Source of the DNA: Prorocentrum cordatum
Lineage: Eukaryota > Sar > Dinophyceae > Prorocentrales > Prorocentraceae
Direction: 5' to 3'
Length of the DNA: 64,000 bases
Assembly (NCBI GenBank): GCA_963575745.1
Contig: CAUYUJ010004700.1
Coordinates: 1-64,000 of the forward strand
Shown here: piece by piece, positions 1 to 13,114 of the stretch
Layout: the number at the start of each line of letters is the position of its first letter
Numbering within the stretch: the stretch's first letter is position 1
The notes under the pieces: generated by a model
The model's database searches: none
What the model was told of the DNA's origin: nothing
Seen by the model: the letters and a program-made list of their open reading frames with translations, nothing else
Made by a program: the position numbers and the translations under genes

Positions 1-1195
1 ATGACACAGGGCAGCAACGGTAGAACACCAACCCGAAAGGGGTGATGGGTATATGGGGAGCAACAGAAAGCGAACCTGGAGGATGGAAATTTGGAAGGAA
101 GGCGAGGACGCAGATTAGCCATTAGCCTTTCCCTGGCACCGCTCTCGCTCGAACATTCCTCGCAATTCGACGTTTGGAAACCGACGGTTTCAATTTCCGC
201 GCTTTCAGTGGGCGTCACTTTCCCCGAATAGGGCACCGCTGGGCACGACGTCACAATTGACGCCCCGAAGATAGCAAACCCCAGCTGCTTCTCATATGAC
301 GGGGGGAGGGGAGGGGAGTTCTAACTTCAGAAAAACAACACACCAAGGATCACGAGGCGCATGGCTACGCTGGGTCGCCAATGTGGACCATGGGCCCCGC
401 ATTACATCCACATACTTTGCGGTGGTGTTCGGGGTGCAAATTACCCCCCCATTGTTCAGACGGCTTGATCTCGCCCGCGCGGTCATCGCGCACGGGGTAA
501 CATGGCATGACTCCTGCCCCGACGACGCGGGCGCGAAAACGGGAATGAAGTTTGGCATTGAGACAGTACATTGGGAACGCTTCAATTCTAGCAACGTTGC
601 AAGGATGTATCTCGGCGAAACAATGACACGGCCATCACACCATATGCTTGCCACATTGGTTACCACATCAGCAGTTCCCCTGTCGTCCGCACTCTCTCTA
701 TTTGAATAAAGCAAGGAAGATTGTGTAAAAGTGTGTTCAAGCATATGCGAAACGTGGAACATAATAATGCTACCCGAAGTGGTTTTCAAAACAACTTTAA
801 AACAACTTCAAAACAACTTTTCTGAAAAAACATAAAAGAACTTTAAACCAACTTTAAAACAACTTTCCTGGTTTGTCAACATGAACACCCCTCTCCCAGG
901 CATCGCTGAGATAAGAATAGGCTGGGCTCCGCGGGAGTATAGGCCGGATCAGGTACGGTACCTTCCTGGTGCTCGGAGTTTCTCCTGGTGGTCAAGGCCA
1001 AAAAAGTGGGTTGGAACATCATGAGGCTTGAGCGGGAGTGCACCCTGCGAGATGCTTAAGACATCATGGGTTAAGAAATTCATAGTCTCAGAATTTGACT
1101 AAAACCCAAAATTTCGATTGAAGTCTTAGGATTTTCATTGACACATTAAGAATCATCGAGACTCTGGCCGAAAATACAGTTTTCTTAAGCATCGC
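1..1195. other. No gene recognised
   Basis: Less GC-rich and less repetitive than the rest. Open frames on both strands at 292-789 have no recognisable motif. A short AACAACTTTAAA-type repeat lies at 785-865. The missing 3' Rab exons were not found here. Confidence 0.6.
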
Positions 1196-1209
1196 CTATC
1201 GGGAGCGGC

Positions 1210-1380
1210 CAAGAGGGGGGTGTCCAAGAGGGGGGGTGCAAATCATGGCCGGCGGCATGTGCGCGGACCAGCGGGGGGACCAGGGACGTACTGAAATAAG
1301 AAGAGGCGCCATGAGATCTGGGGAAATATCATGGCTCCCGCCATGATATCCACCCCCCCTAGTCATCACCCCCCTCTTTT
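1210..1380. mobile_element. AAGAGGGGGGTG inverted-repeat element
   Basis: Left end AAGAGGGGGGTGTCCAAGAG, right end the inverse of CACCCCCCTCTTTT, with CATGGCNCCCGCCATG near the right arm. Copies: 52690-52863, and 58789-59000 (interior replaced by A-rich sequence). Partial relatives lie at 4890-5180, 30660-30730 and 40160-40270. Confidence 0.6.
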
Positions 1381-1381
1381 G

Positions 1382-1542
1382 AAGGGAAACTGGGACACAC
1401 AAATAAATACACACAAATAAAAACATCCCCCATATTTTCCTATATTTTCTGGGTTTTTGTCTTCCCCACCACTTCCCATATTTTCCCATATTTTCTGGGG
1501 AATGGAGGATTAATTGTGTCTGTGTGTTTCTTTCCCTCCTGA
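1382..1542 (-). mobile_element. Introner-like CACAAATAAA element
   Basis: Full copy of the same family, oriented like all others. It is followed by a GC-rich stretch (1546-1655) and a GAG microsatellite. Confidence 0.7.
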
Positions 1543-2782
1543 TCTTTGCCGCCCCCGAGCCTAGGGAGTAGGCCCCGAGCCCCCCTCGTGCCCCCGCCTC
1601 GGCGCACGGGGCGGCATCGCCGGGGGCTGCGAAGAGGTGGCGAGGAGCAGCGGCCTCGGGGAAGGGGGAGGAGGAGGAGGAGGAGGAGGAGGAGGAGGAG
1701 GAGGAGGAGGAGGAGGAGGGATAAGGAGGGGGAGGAGGAAGGAGGAGGGGAGGAGAGGAGAGGAGAGGAGGAGAGGGAGGAGGAGGAGGGGGAGGAGAGA
1801 AGGAGGAGGGGGCGGGGGGAGGAGGAGGAGAGGAGGAGGAGGAGGAGGTGAGGAGGAGGAGGAGGAGGAGGAGGAGGAGTCGAGGGGCCTGGGTCATGGG
1901 AGGCCGGGCCTGCTCGCCCCCCTCGGGTGGCCAGGCGACGACGACGACGACACAAGACTGCATAACTGGAGTTCGAAGACATGAAAACGGCTTAAGTGAG
2001 CGTTCTCTTTTTGTTGAGGGAGAAGCTGGGAGCGGACCGCAAGATTCAAGAACCACCGTCGAAACGCGAATGCCGGCTTAAGTGCGTTTTCTTGTATTCG
2101 GCGTTGCGACGTTGGGCGGAAGGGGGGGAGAGGGGGGGGGGGGCTCGGGGCCTCTGCTTGATGCGACTGTTCGGAACAGTGCGCCCCATGGGGGAGACTC
2201 CACCCGCTCGAAACAGGCGCAAAAAAAAACAGCAGATATCTACTCCGTACAGGGGGGAAGGGAGTGCGAGGACCCGCGCCGATCGGCAAAACAATGAATA
2301 AGGAAACGATCACTAAACAATCTTCGTTTATAAAACCCCCCCCCTCAGGTGGCCAGGCCTGGGAGCCCCCGCGCTGCCCCCGACAGCAGCCGGCCGCGGC
2401 GGGCGGGCGGGCGGGCGGCCGCGGCGGCGGCGAGCGGCGGCGAGTGGCCGCCCCCCTTGGGTGGCAACTCACGATGGGAAGCCTCCCTCCTCCTCCTCCC
2501 TCCTCCCCCTCCTCCTCCTCCTCCTCCTCCTCCTCTTCCTCCTCCTCCTCCTCCTCCTCCTCCTCCTCCTCCTCCTCCTCCTCCTCCTCCTCCTCCGCCT
2601 CCGCCTCCGCCTCCGCCCGCTCCCGGAGTGCCCTCGCGGAGTGCCCTGGAGCTCTCGGAGGTAGCGTCCGGAGGCACCAGGGCAGCTTCTGGAAACCGAG
2701 GCAGGCCACCGCAAGCTCCGACCCAGGCCCCGGGAGTCTCTGGGCAGACTGAACACCACACTCTTGGAGGTCCCTGAAGTTG

Positions 2783-2984
2783 GAGGCCTGGAAATGGGCA
2801 CCAACACCAAAACAGGGGGGTGCCTCCACAGGGGGAAGATGATCCCAGATTTCGGTGCTGGTGGTAATGTTTCCGTCACCTTGGAAGCCAGAATATTACC
2901 ACCATCACCGAGATCGGGATCTTTTTCCCTCGGTGGAGGCACACCGCCGATCTTGGTGTTGGTGTCAACCTCTGGGCCTGCGAT
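2783..2984. mobile_element. GGCCT-CACCAACACC fold-back element
   Basis: About 200 bp; imperfect arms of about 90 bp, each containing CACCAACACC and TGCCTCCACMG. Other copies: 32072-32275, 54417-54617 and 60554-60754. Confidence 0.65.
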
Positions 2985-3340
2985 GAAGGACCCAAGTATT
3001 CGGTGGCAGCTCACGGGAGCCTCCTACACCAGCTTGCCCGCTCTTGCGAGTCGACGCTGGCCGACGCCAAATCGACGCGAGCCGACGCTGGCCGACGCAA
3101 GTCGACGCTGGAGACGGATGAGCATCGTTGAACCGATCCCCATCCCCAGCAGCGTGGCCTGGGCCCCACTGGCCGATGTACCCCCCTAGATTGGGACATA
3201 GGTCGTTCCCTTCGGGTTTCGATGGGTGCATCACCAACTGGGGTGATCATTTGGCGGGGGTCTCGAAAGGGACGGCGATGGGGATGGGGATCGCTTGAAC
3301 GATGCCGAACGGAATCAAGAGGGCGTACCATTTGGAGGCC

Positions 3341-3524
3341 CGAAATGGGCACGGAAAAATGGGTACAATGCCCAACAACAAATGTTGTCCCAAACCAACA
3401 GCGGCCGCTGTTGGGCAGGCGGCCTCCTGTCTCAAACAGACACTGGCCGCGGCGGCGTGGACAGCGAGTCCAGTTCAAAATGAACAGGAACTGCTGTTGG
3501 GATTTGTACCCATTCTTTCCGTAC
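3341..3524. mobile_element. CCCAACAACA fold-back (MITE-like) element
   Basis: Inverted ends of about 37 bp: CGAAATGGGCACGGAAAAAT and onward on the left, and the reverse complement of GTACCCATTCTTTCCGTAC on the right. The centre contains GCGGCCGCTGTTGGGC. Other copies: 40849-41029, 55500-55625, 61637-61762, and a left-end fragment at 40610-40680. Confidence 0.65.
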
Positions 3525-3699
3525 AGTCGGGGCGTTGACCTAAGGAACCCTAGATAAGGAACGAGGCCCCTTTTTTTCCATAAGTTGAACTTCGACTTCG
3601 TACCGAAGCCATAAGGAACATATGAGGCAGGCTGCGAAACAATTCAGGAGCACGGAGCCCCTCCCCAACGAGAGGGGCTCTTTCTTCAGGGCCCCGACT
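3525..3699. mobile_element. AGTCGGGGC inverted-repeat element with GTAC flanks
   Basis: Starts AGTCGGGGC and ends GCCCCGACT, flanked on both sides by GTAC (3521-3524 and 3700-3703), a likely 4-bp target duplication. It sits at the right end of the CCCAACAACA element, so it inserted later. Confidence 0.65.
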
Positions 3700-3924
3700 G
3701 TACCCATGTCGGTCGCCCCGATAGCATAAAACAGGGCTAGGATCGGGATAAATCGCTCCAAAGCGTTCCGGAGCGCTCTCAGAGCGCTCCGGAACGCTCT
3801 GGAGCGGCCGCGGCGCCCAAGACCTCCTCCAAACCCGCCGATCCTCAGAGATTTCGAGTTATCCCGATCCGATTTTGTCCCGATCTTCGCGTCGTTTCAT
3901 GTCGGTCGTCCCGATAGCAGGCTT

Positions 3925-4150
3925 GGACGCCCGAGTTATCCGGGGTAACTCGGGTCCAGGGTAACTCGGGTTTGGGTTCCCGGAAAACGAACCCGAGTTA
4001 ACCCTGACCCGAGTTATCCCTGATGATTCGGGGCTCTGGACGCCCGAAATATCCAGGGTGACTCGGGTCCGGGGTAATTCGGCTTCGGATTCCCGAAAAA
4101 CGAACCCGAGTTGTCCCTGACCCGAGTTACCCCTGACGACTCGGGGCTCT
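3925..4150. repeat. Tandem pair of 113-bp palindromic units
   Basis: Units 3925-4037 and 4038-4150, each a hairpin built from CCCGAGTTA/TAACTCGGG blocks around a GGTTCCCGGAAAACGAACCC-type centre. Confidence 0.65.
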
Positions 4151-4307
4151 GACAGGCCCCGTGATCTGCCCTCGAACGCCCCCCGTGCAGGCCGGCCGGC
4201 GGAGGGGGGCCGCGAGCTGCGGGCGCGCCGCGCTCCTTCCACGCCTGCTCGCGGGCATCCTCTTTCGGGGCCGCGGCGGGGCGCGCGGGGCGGCGGCGGC
4301 CACGTCT

Positions 4308-4461
4308 GAAGGGGCCCTGGGACACACAAATAAATACACACAAATAAAAGGATTCCCCGTAGTCGGATAGCTTCTCTGCCTTTGCCTTCCCCACCACTTC
4401 CCACATTTTCCCATATTTTCTGGGGAATGGAGGATTAATTGTGGCTGTGTGTTTCTTTCCC
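4308..4461 (-). mobile_element. Introner-like CACAAATAAA element
   Basis: Full copy; its minus-strand 5' end has lost the CAGGAGG motif. The CCCCTTCAG end is intact. Confidence 0.7.
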
Positions 4462-5660
4462 GAACGTCGGGGGCGACGAGGACAAAAATTCGGGCGAGGA
4501 CGCACTGAGGGCTTCAAGGAGGCCCCAGGATGAGGGCTCCAAGAGGCCCCCCAAGCGAGCCCCAAGAGGCCCAAACCACCGATTCCGCTCGGGCTCTGGA
4601 AGGGCACTGGCGCTGTCGCCTTCCCGGCCTCCGACCGACCGAGACGGCCCAAGACGGCCCATAGATCGCCCCAAGACGGCCCAACGGGCTCCGAAGAGGT
4701 GCCTCAGACGGTCCAAGTTTTGAGGCGGAGCCAGGACGAGGATAAATTCTGGTGGGAATGCATCGAGCATCTCTGAGATCCTGCTGCTCTGGAGGATGTC
4801 TCGGGCGCCGCGGCCTTTTCAGAGCGTTCGGGAACGCTCCGAGCACCTTCCGGAACGCTCTGGAACGGATCTGCCCTCGTCCTGTCGGGGGGGGAGGGCG
4901 TCCAAGAGGGGGGGGGGCGCAGCGCATGGCCAGCGGCACGTGCGCGGCCCAGGGGGGGGGGGGCCAGGGACGTATTGTAATGAGAAGAGGCTAGGGGGCA
5001 AACAAACCTACCTCGCTTTTGACCACCCTCGCTTCCAAGGGATACCAAGCGATGCCTTTCTACGGCATGTACTGGTCAGGCCGCTTGACGAGGAGGCGTA
5101 TGGTACAGCTTGGTTTTGCCTGGAAGCGAAAGCGGGGTAGGTAATTCACGCTCTGAGAGGCGCCACGAGATCTGACGATGCCACGGCCCTCGGAGACGAG
5201 AGTCAAAACGGATGATGCAAGGCTGCGCGATGAGGCCGCAGGAGCGCGCAGAGTTGGGCAGACCTTGCGTTCGCGGGCGCATCATGTTGGAGCTCGGCGC
5301 CATGGCGCGAACGACCCAGAACGCGGGACACCTTGGGCGACATGGCCTCTGAACTCGCCCCAGATGCCTCCACGACGGCCCGAGGTGGCCCGATGGGCCT
5401 CAAGATGGCACAGTGAGAATCAAATGCGTGCCCGAAGGCCTCCACGAAAATTCCCGAATAGTGTCCAAGAGGCCAAATACGTAGGTTTCCTTCTGGTTTC
5501 GACGGAGTCATGATTCCTCGCCCTCTCGGGCTTCCGGCAGGTCATGGCGACCCAAGCAGAGCCCAAGATGGCCCCACGACGGCCTAAAGCAGCCTCAGGA
5601 TGGCCCACGGGGTCCCCAAAACGGCCCCAGGGACGGCTCCGCATGGCCCGAAGACGGCCC
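4462..5660. other. GGCCCCAAGAGGC low-complexity sequence, no gene seen
   Basis: Degenerate repeats of about 9-12 bp (CCCAAGACGGCC, CCAAGAGGCCC). Similar stretches lie at 49130-49240 and 63860-64000. A partial AAGAGGGGGGTG relative lies at 4890-5180. Confidence 0.5.
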
Positions 5661-5665
5661 AGCCT

Positions 5666-5826
5666 GGAGGGGCCCAAGGACACACAAATAAATACACACA
5701 AATAAAACGATCCCCCATATTTCCCCATGGTTTCTGGTTTTTTGTCTCCCCCCCACTTCCCGTATTTTCCCATACTTTCTGGGGAGTCGAGGATTAACTG
5801 TGTCTGTGTGCTTCCTTTCCTCCTGA
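5666..5826 (-). mobile_element. Introner-like CACAAATAAA element
   Basis: Full copy, ending CCCCTCCAG on the minus strand. It lies between a GGCCCCA-rich low-complexity stretch and a GC-rich segment followed by a GAG microsatellite. Confidence 0.7.
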
Positions 5827-6306
5827 CAGGCAGGCTCCCAGGCGGCCCGCAAGTGCTCCGCCGTGGCCCCCAGACAGGCCCGCAGAAGGCCCCCCAGGGC
5901 AGGCGCCGGGCGCCGCCAGAACGCCCCGAGGCGGCCCCAGGCGTGCCCCAGGACGAGGAGGAGGAGGAGGAGGAGGAGGAGGAGGGAGGAGGAGGCGGAG
6001 GAGGAGGAGGAGGGAGGAGAGGAGGAGGAGGAGGAGGAAGAGGAGGAGGAGGGAGGAGGAGGAGGGAGGAGGAGGAGGAGGAGGAGGAGGAGGAGGAGGG
6101 CTCCCCTCCCGCTCCCCAGGCAGGCCCCCGAAACCAGCGAGGAGCCACAAGACGAAACCCGGGCGGCTCCTCCGCCCAGTTGTTTGGTCTGGGCACAGCG
6201 GCTACATGCAGCCCGCATACGGTCGGCGCGCGCAGAGGTTTCTGACACCGCACCGATCGGTCAACCTTGAATCGATCGTGGCCCCGATCGTTCAAGGTTG
6301 AATCCA

Positions 6307-6472
6307 GGTCTAGGGGGCCACATGCGAACCCTACCCCTACCCCCCACGATTTCTGAGGGGGAGGGTGGGGTTCACTTCGCTCGAGAACTCACGAACAAAG
6401 TGAACCCCACCCTCCCCCTCAGAAATCGTGGGGGGTTAGGGGTAGGGTTCGCATGTGGTCTCCTACAGTCGG
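6307..6472. mobile_element. Long fold-back element with ATCCA flanks
   Basis: Arms 6318-6377 and 6398-6458 are reverse complements with one base difference, around a loop of about 20 bp. The ATCCA at 6302-6306 and 6473-6477 looks like a target duplication. The sequence on both sides matches 49890-50040, where no insertion is present. Half-copies keeping the centre and right arm lie at 52528-52615 and 58627-58714. Confidence 0.75.
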
Positions 6473-6670
6473 ATCCAGTGGCTTTACCGCGTCCATTGAT
6501 GCATCCGCGTCGCAGAATCCAACCCTGAACGCCTTCGCCCGCGTCGCCGGCGCGCCAACGCCGCACGGACCTGCCGTGCTCCGATGATGGTGGGCGAGGC
6601 CGCCGTGGGGTGTCAGCCGGGGGGGGCCCCGGTCCGCCCCACAGCTACGCGGGAGGCCGACCAACCCAAC

Positions 6671-6778
6671 AGTCGGGCATGTCCCCCTGCAGGCGGATCT
6701 TGGAAGAAAAAAAGAAAATAGCCCAACTATATATATATATATTAAAAATAAAAAAATTTAAAAGAAAAAAAATTAAAA

Positions 6779-6809
<31 letters not shown>

Positions 6810-6855
6810 CAATATATGTATATATAATTATTTTTTAATAATATATATATATATT

Positions 6856-6901
<46 letters not shown>

Positions 6902-6920
6902 ATATATCATTTTTTTAAAA

Positions 6921-7004
<84 letters not shown>

Positions 7005-7066
7005 GTCCACTGAACATTTTTTTGCGATGCTTGAATATTCCTCCTGTAGAGGGACAGACCCGACTT
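6671..7066. mobile_element. GTCGGGCATGTCC inverted-repeat element, expanded copy
   Basis: Ends are GTCGGGCATGTCCCCCTGCA and, inverted, TGTAGAGGGACAGACCCGAC. The interior is AT repeat (6726-6910) and poly(A) (6921-7003), making this copy about 395 bp; other copies are 150-195 bp. Confidence 0.65.
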
Positions 7067-7309
7067 AACCCAACACCCCCCCCCCGACTACGGGGGGCCA
7101 GGCCACGGCGGCCAATTCCCCCTCTGGTGGTTTCCCCAGCAGCTAGGGGGGAAGAGACAGTCCACCAGCGCGGCCGCACTCTCGGGCCAGCAATTCACGA
7201 CACGGGCGCTGCCTCAAGGCAGGGAGCAGCGTCGCCTCGACGTAGGCGCGTCTTCGATACACACGTATGTGTGTATATATATAGAGAGATGATATACACG
7301 TATATATCC

Positions 7310-7617
7310 TCCTCATCATCATCATCATCATCCTCCTCCCCTCTTTGTGTCCCTCCTCCTCCTCCCTCCTCCTTCTCCTCCTCCTCCTCCGCCTCTCCCT
7401 ATCCGTCCGTCCTCACGCCTCATCCTCCTCCTCCTCCCCTCCTACCTCCTCCTCCTCCCCTCCTCCTCCTCTCCTCCTCCTCCGCCTCCTCTCCTCTCCT
7501 CCTCCTCCTCCTCCTCCGCCTCCTCCCCCCCTCCTCCTCCGCCTCCCCCTCTCCTCCTCTCCTCCTCCTCCTCCTCGCTCCTCCTCCTCCTCTCCCTCCT
7601 CCTCTTGCCTCTTGCCT
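7310..7617. repeat. CTC microsatellite at the LINE1 3' end
   Basis: (CCT)n, impure. On the minus strand it directly follows the LINE1 3' end (AGAGGCAAGAGG, then GGAGGA). It may be the element's own tail, the target site, or both. Confidence 0.75.
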
Positions 7618-7660
7618 AACTGCGCGCCAGGATCCTCTAACAGGTGGCGCTGTGAGAGCT

Positions 7661-8926
7661 CTATGGCTCTGGGAAGATTACAGCACGTGGGGGACCGAAC
7701 TCATCTGGCTGGGGCCACTGCTTATAATCCTTGGGAAGCTCCCCTCGTTCGAGGGTCTCAATCATTCTCTTGCCATGTGTAGACAAGCCTCGCTTCGTCA
7801 AGCACGGTTGGCTTAACTTCTGGAAGGACACTGCTCCAGCACCTCCACAAGACCGACACCAATAAATGCCTCTGAAGGTCATCACCTGATGGGACCTGTG
7901 GAGCTGGACTGGGAAACCTCTGCACTGCTGGGCCAACCAAACGGTTCGGGGAAGAACCGAGGAGGGAGAAAAGAGGCAGCGGGTGCAGCGGAGCCTGCCA
8001 CGTTCATCTCGATGAACGCTGTGGGACGAAAAACCGACGGCAGCTGACAACGACTCCCGCCTCCCCTCCGCCCGCCGCTTGGCCTCGTGCTGCCTGTCGG
8101 TCTCGGCGCTGGCACCGTATATCTCTGGGGCCTGGCGCGCAACATGATCGGCTACAATCAGGAGGTGGGCCTGCACGCTCGCCGCGAGCGCATGGACCCT
8201 AAAAATCTCATTAAGATCTTCCTGAGGCAACTGGGCGGCTCTCGCTCCCTCCTCAGCACACTGGTCAGCAACTGCATTCGCAAGCCAACTCGCTGGGGGA
8301 ACCTCGGCTGCCTCTGCCTGTTCAGGGGTCATGTGAGACGCGATCTTCTCCACTGAAACCTGGCGGCCCTGGGCGAGGTCCCAAAAAGTTGCCCAGAGCC
8401 GCTGGTTTATTAAATGCTTCCGACTGGGCCCCTGGAGGATTCCGTCGACAACATTCTGAGCATCGATCACAAAATGCACTGGTCCACTGGTTCTCTCCAG
8501 TGCCTCGATCGCTGCTGACAATTCTGCTATGGGGACGGACTGCTTCCAATAACCTACTGGGCCGCACGCCCACGCTGCTACTTCCCATCCTCGAAGGATG
8601 GCCAGGCCCCACCCGCAACGACGGATCCTGAAGTCCTCGTGGTACTTACCTCCAGACCCGTCAGTTGCTACTATGCAGGTCTGGTCCAGATCAAAAACTT
8701 GCTGCTGGGTGAGCTCTCCTCCTACTCGCGGGCTTCCCTGAATCGGGCGAGCCGCGAACGGGTACACCCACAACACAGGCACCAGGCCCCGAAGCCAGAA
8801 ACAGGGGAAATCCTGGACCCCCTCCTTGGCCTGACTGGAAAGCTCACCGTGCAACCCCTCCAGGGCATCGTTTCCTGGGCACTCCCAGAACTGGTGGAAT
8901 AAAGTTTCCTGGGGGGGGGCCCGCAC
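7661..8926 (-). CDS. LINE1 ORF2, RNase H and Cys/His-rich C-terminus
   Basis: Open frame of 421 codons; its ATG at 8926 is not the true start but the point where the frame opens. Residues 5-17 finish a zinc finger (E-T-L-F-H-Q-F-W-E-C-P). RNase H follows with D89 (A-T-D-G-S), E135 (A-E-L-S), D155 (V-I-D-A), H198 (A-S-H) and D221 (A-V-A-D-Q), so all expected metal ligands are present. It degrades RNA in the RNA:DNA hybrid. The C-terminus has H302 with C314-x2-C317, then H343/H346 with C357-x2-C360 and C375, a paired Cys/His pattern also found in LINE2. The stop is about 45 bp before the microsatellite that marks the 3' end. Confidence 0.8.
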   Translation of the reverse strand: MRAPPQETLFHQFWECPGNDALEGLHGELSSQAKEGVQDFPCFWLRGLVPVLWVYPFAARPIQGSPRVGGELTQQQVFDLDQTCIVATDGSGGKYHEDFRIRRCGWGLAILRGWEVAAWACGPVGYWKQSVPIAELSAAIEALERTSGPVHFVIDAQNVVDGILQGPSRKHLINQRLWATFWDLAQGRQVSVEKIASHMTPEQAEAAEVPPASWLANAVADQCAEEGARAAQLPQEDLNEIFRVHALAASVQAHLLIVADHVARQAPEIYGASAETDRQHEAKRRAEGRRESLSAAVGFSSHSVHRDERGRLRCTRCLFSPSSVLPRTVWLAQQCRGFPVQLHRSHQVMTFRGIYWCRSCGGAGAVSFQKLSQPCLTKRGLSTHGKRMIETLERGELPKDYKQWPQPDEFGPPRAVIFPEP

Positions 8927-9900
8927 CTGGGGCAGGCAGGGCTCGTCCAGGCGGGGCGACAGGGGCGGCAGACGACCTGGGATCCAGGCTCAGCAGGTGC
9001 CTCAAGCTCCTCTGGGGGATCTGGCCAGGCCTGCTGCTCCTCCCACTGGGCCTGCTCCAACATCTGTTCAAACGATAAACCGTCCTCCTCCTCCTCCTCC
9101 TGATCCTGCTCCTCCTCCCTACCCTGCACTGCTGCTGGAGCTGACGAGCCTGAGCTGATCGACTCCTGCGCTGGTGCTGGCTGAGGGGGCCGGGCGGTGG
9201 GGTCAGAGGACGAATTAGGAGCCAAGGGGGGTGGACGGGTGGCCTCTTCCCCGAACCTGCGGCTTGCTGGCCACAGTGCTCCTGACAGTATCATACGAAA
9301 GACCCCTAACTGATCATACTTGCCCTGACTGCGAAGCTTCCGCATTCGGCATTTGTTGATATACAAATCTGGACCGTGTTCTAGGCCCTTGCCGTGGTTA
9401 TGCTTGGCTGCCGTCAACCACGCTTGCTGATCCAGAGCGCCATAGAGCTCAAAATGCACAATCCTTTCTGGGTCATCAAGCTCAAGGTTGAGGTGATCTC
9501 CATCTGGTTGATCCATTCCCAGGGCGAGACCGACGAGAAACCGAGATCTAGCAAGGCTGCTACTGTGGCTGACAGTGTTCCTTTCACTCGGCTCCAACGC
9601 GATTGAGATTTTTCCAGGCTAGTCCACGCTTTGCGCCAAGCAATCTGTACCGCAGAGCGCCGATCTCTCAGCAGATCGGGCAGCATTGCTAGCCATTCGC
9701 GAAAAAGACGCAATCTTCCGAACACCATCGGGTCCTGGTGTGCTGAGGGGAAGGTCGCCCGAATCGTGGTCGTCGCGCACCCTCCTTCCTTTCGGCCAAC
9801 CATTCCACTTATTTGCGCTCGCATCTTCAAAAGCTGTGACGGTGCTATGCCCTGGCCCTCCAGGCCCCAGGCAGCCTGTGGCAGTACACCGCGCCCAGGA
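8911..9900 (-). pseudogene. LINE1 ORF2, post-RT connecting region and zinc finger
   Basis: Continuation of ORF2 beyond the A/T tract. The first frame reads G-V-L-P-Q-A-A-W-G-L-E-G and then A-P-S-Q-L-L-K-M-R, which I recognise as the usual segment after the RT of dinoflagellate LINEs. A frameshift near 9590-9615 (at a short A run) moves to the frame that continues to about 8920. That part holds an acidic/Gln-rich stretch (about 9070-9110) and begins a C-P-R-C-G zinc finger. The second half of this finger (H-Q-F-W-E-C-P) is in another frame, after a run of nine Cs near 8911-8920. One extra C would restore the frame, so this shift may be a homopolymer error. Confidence 0.65.
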
Positions 9901-13101
<3,201 letters not shown>

Positions 13102-13114
13102 CTACGCCTTCACA

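Noticed and set aside
292-789. Overlapping open frames on both strands near the left edge
   Set aside because: No motif, no homologue recognised, and overlapping frames of similar length on both strands.
1546-1655. Possible Rab 3' exon between introner-like element and GAG tract
   Set aside because: There is an AG acceptor-like sequence and an open frame (L-G-A-Y-S-L-G-S-G), but no match I can defend to the Rab C-terminal half.
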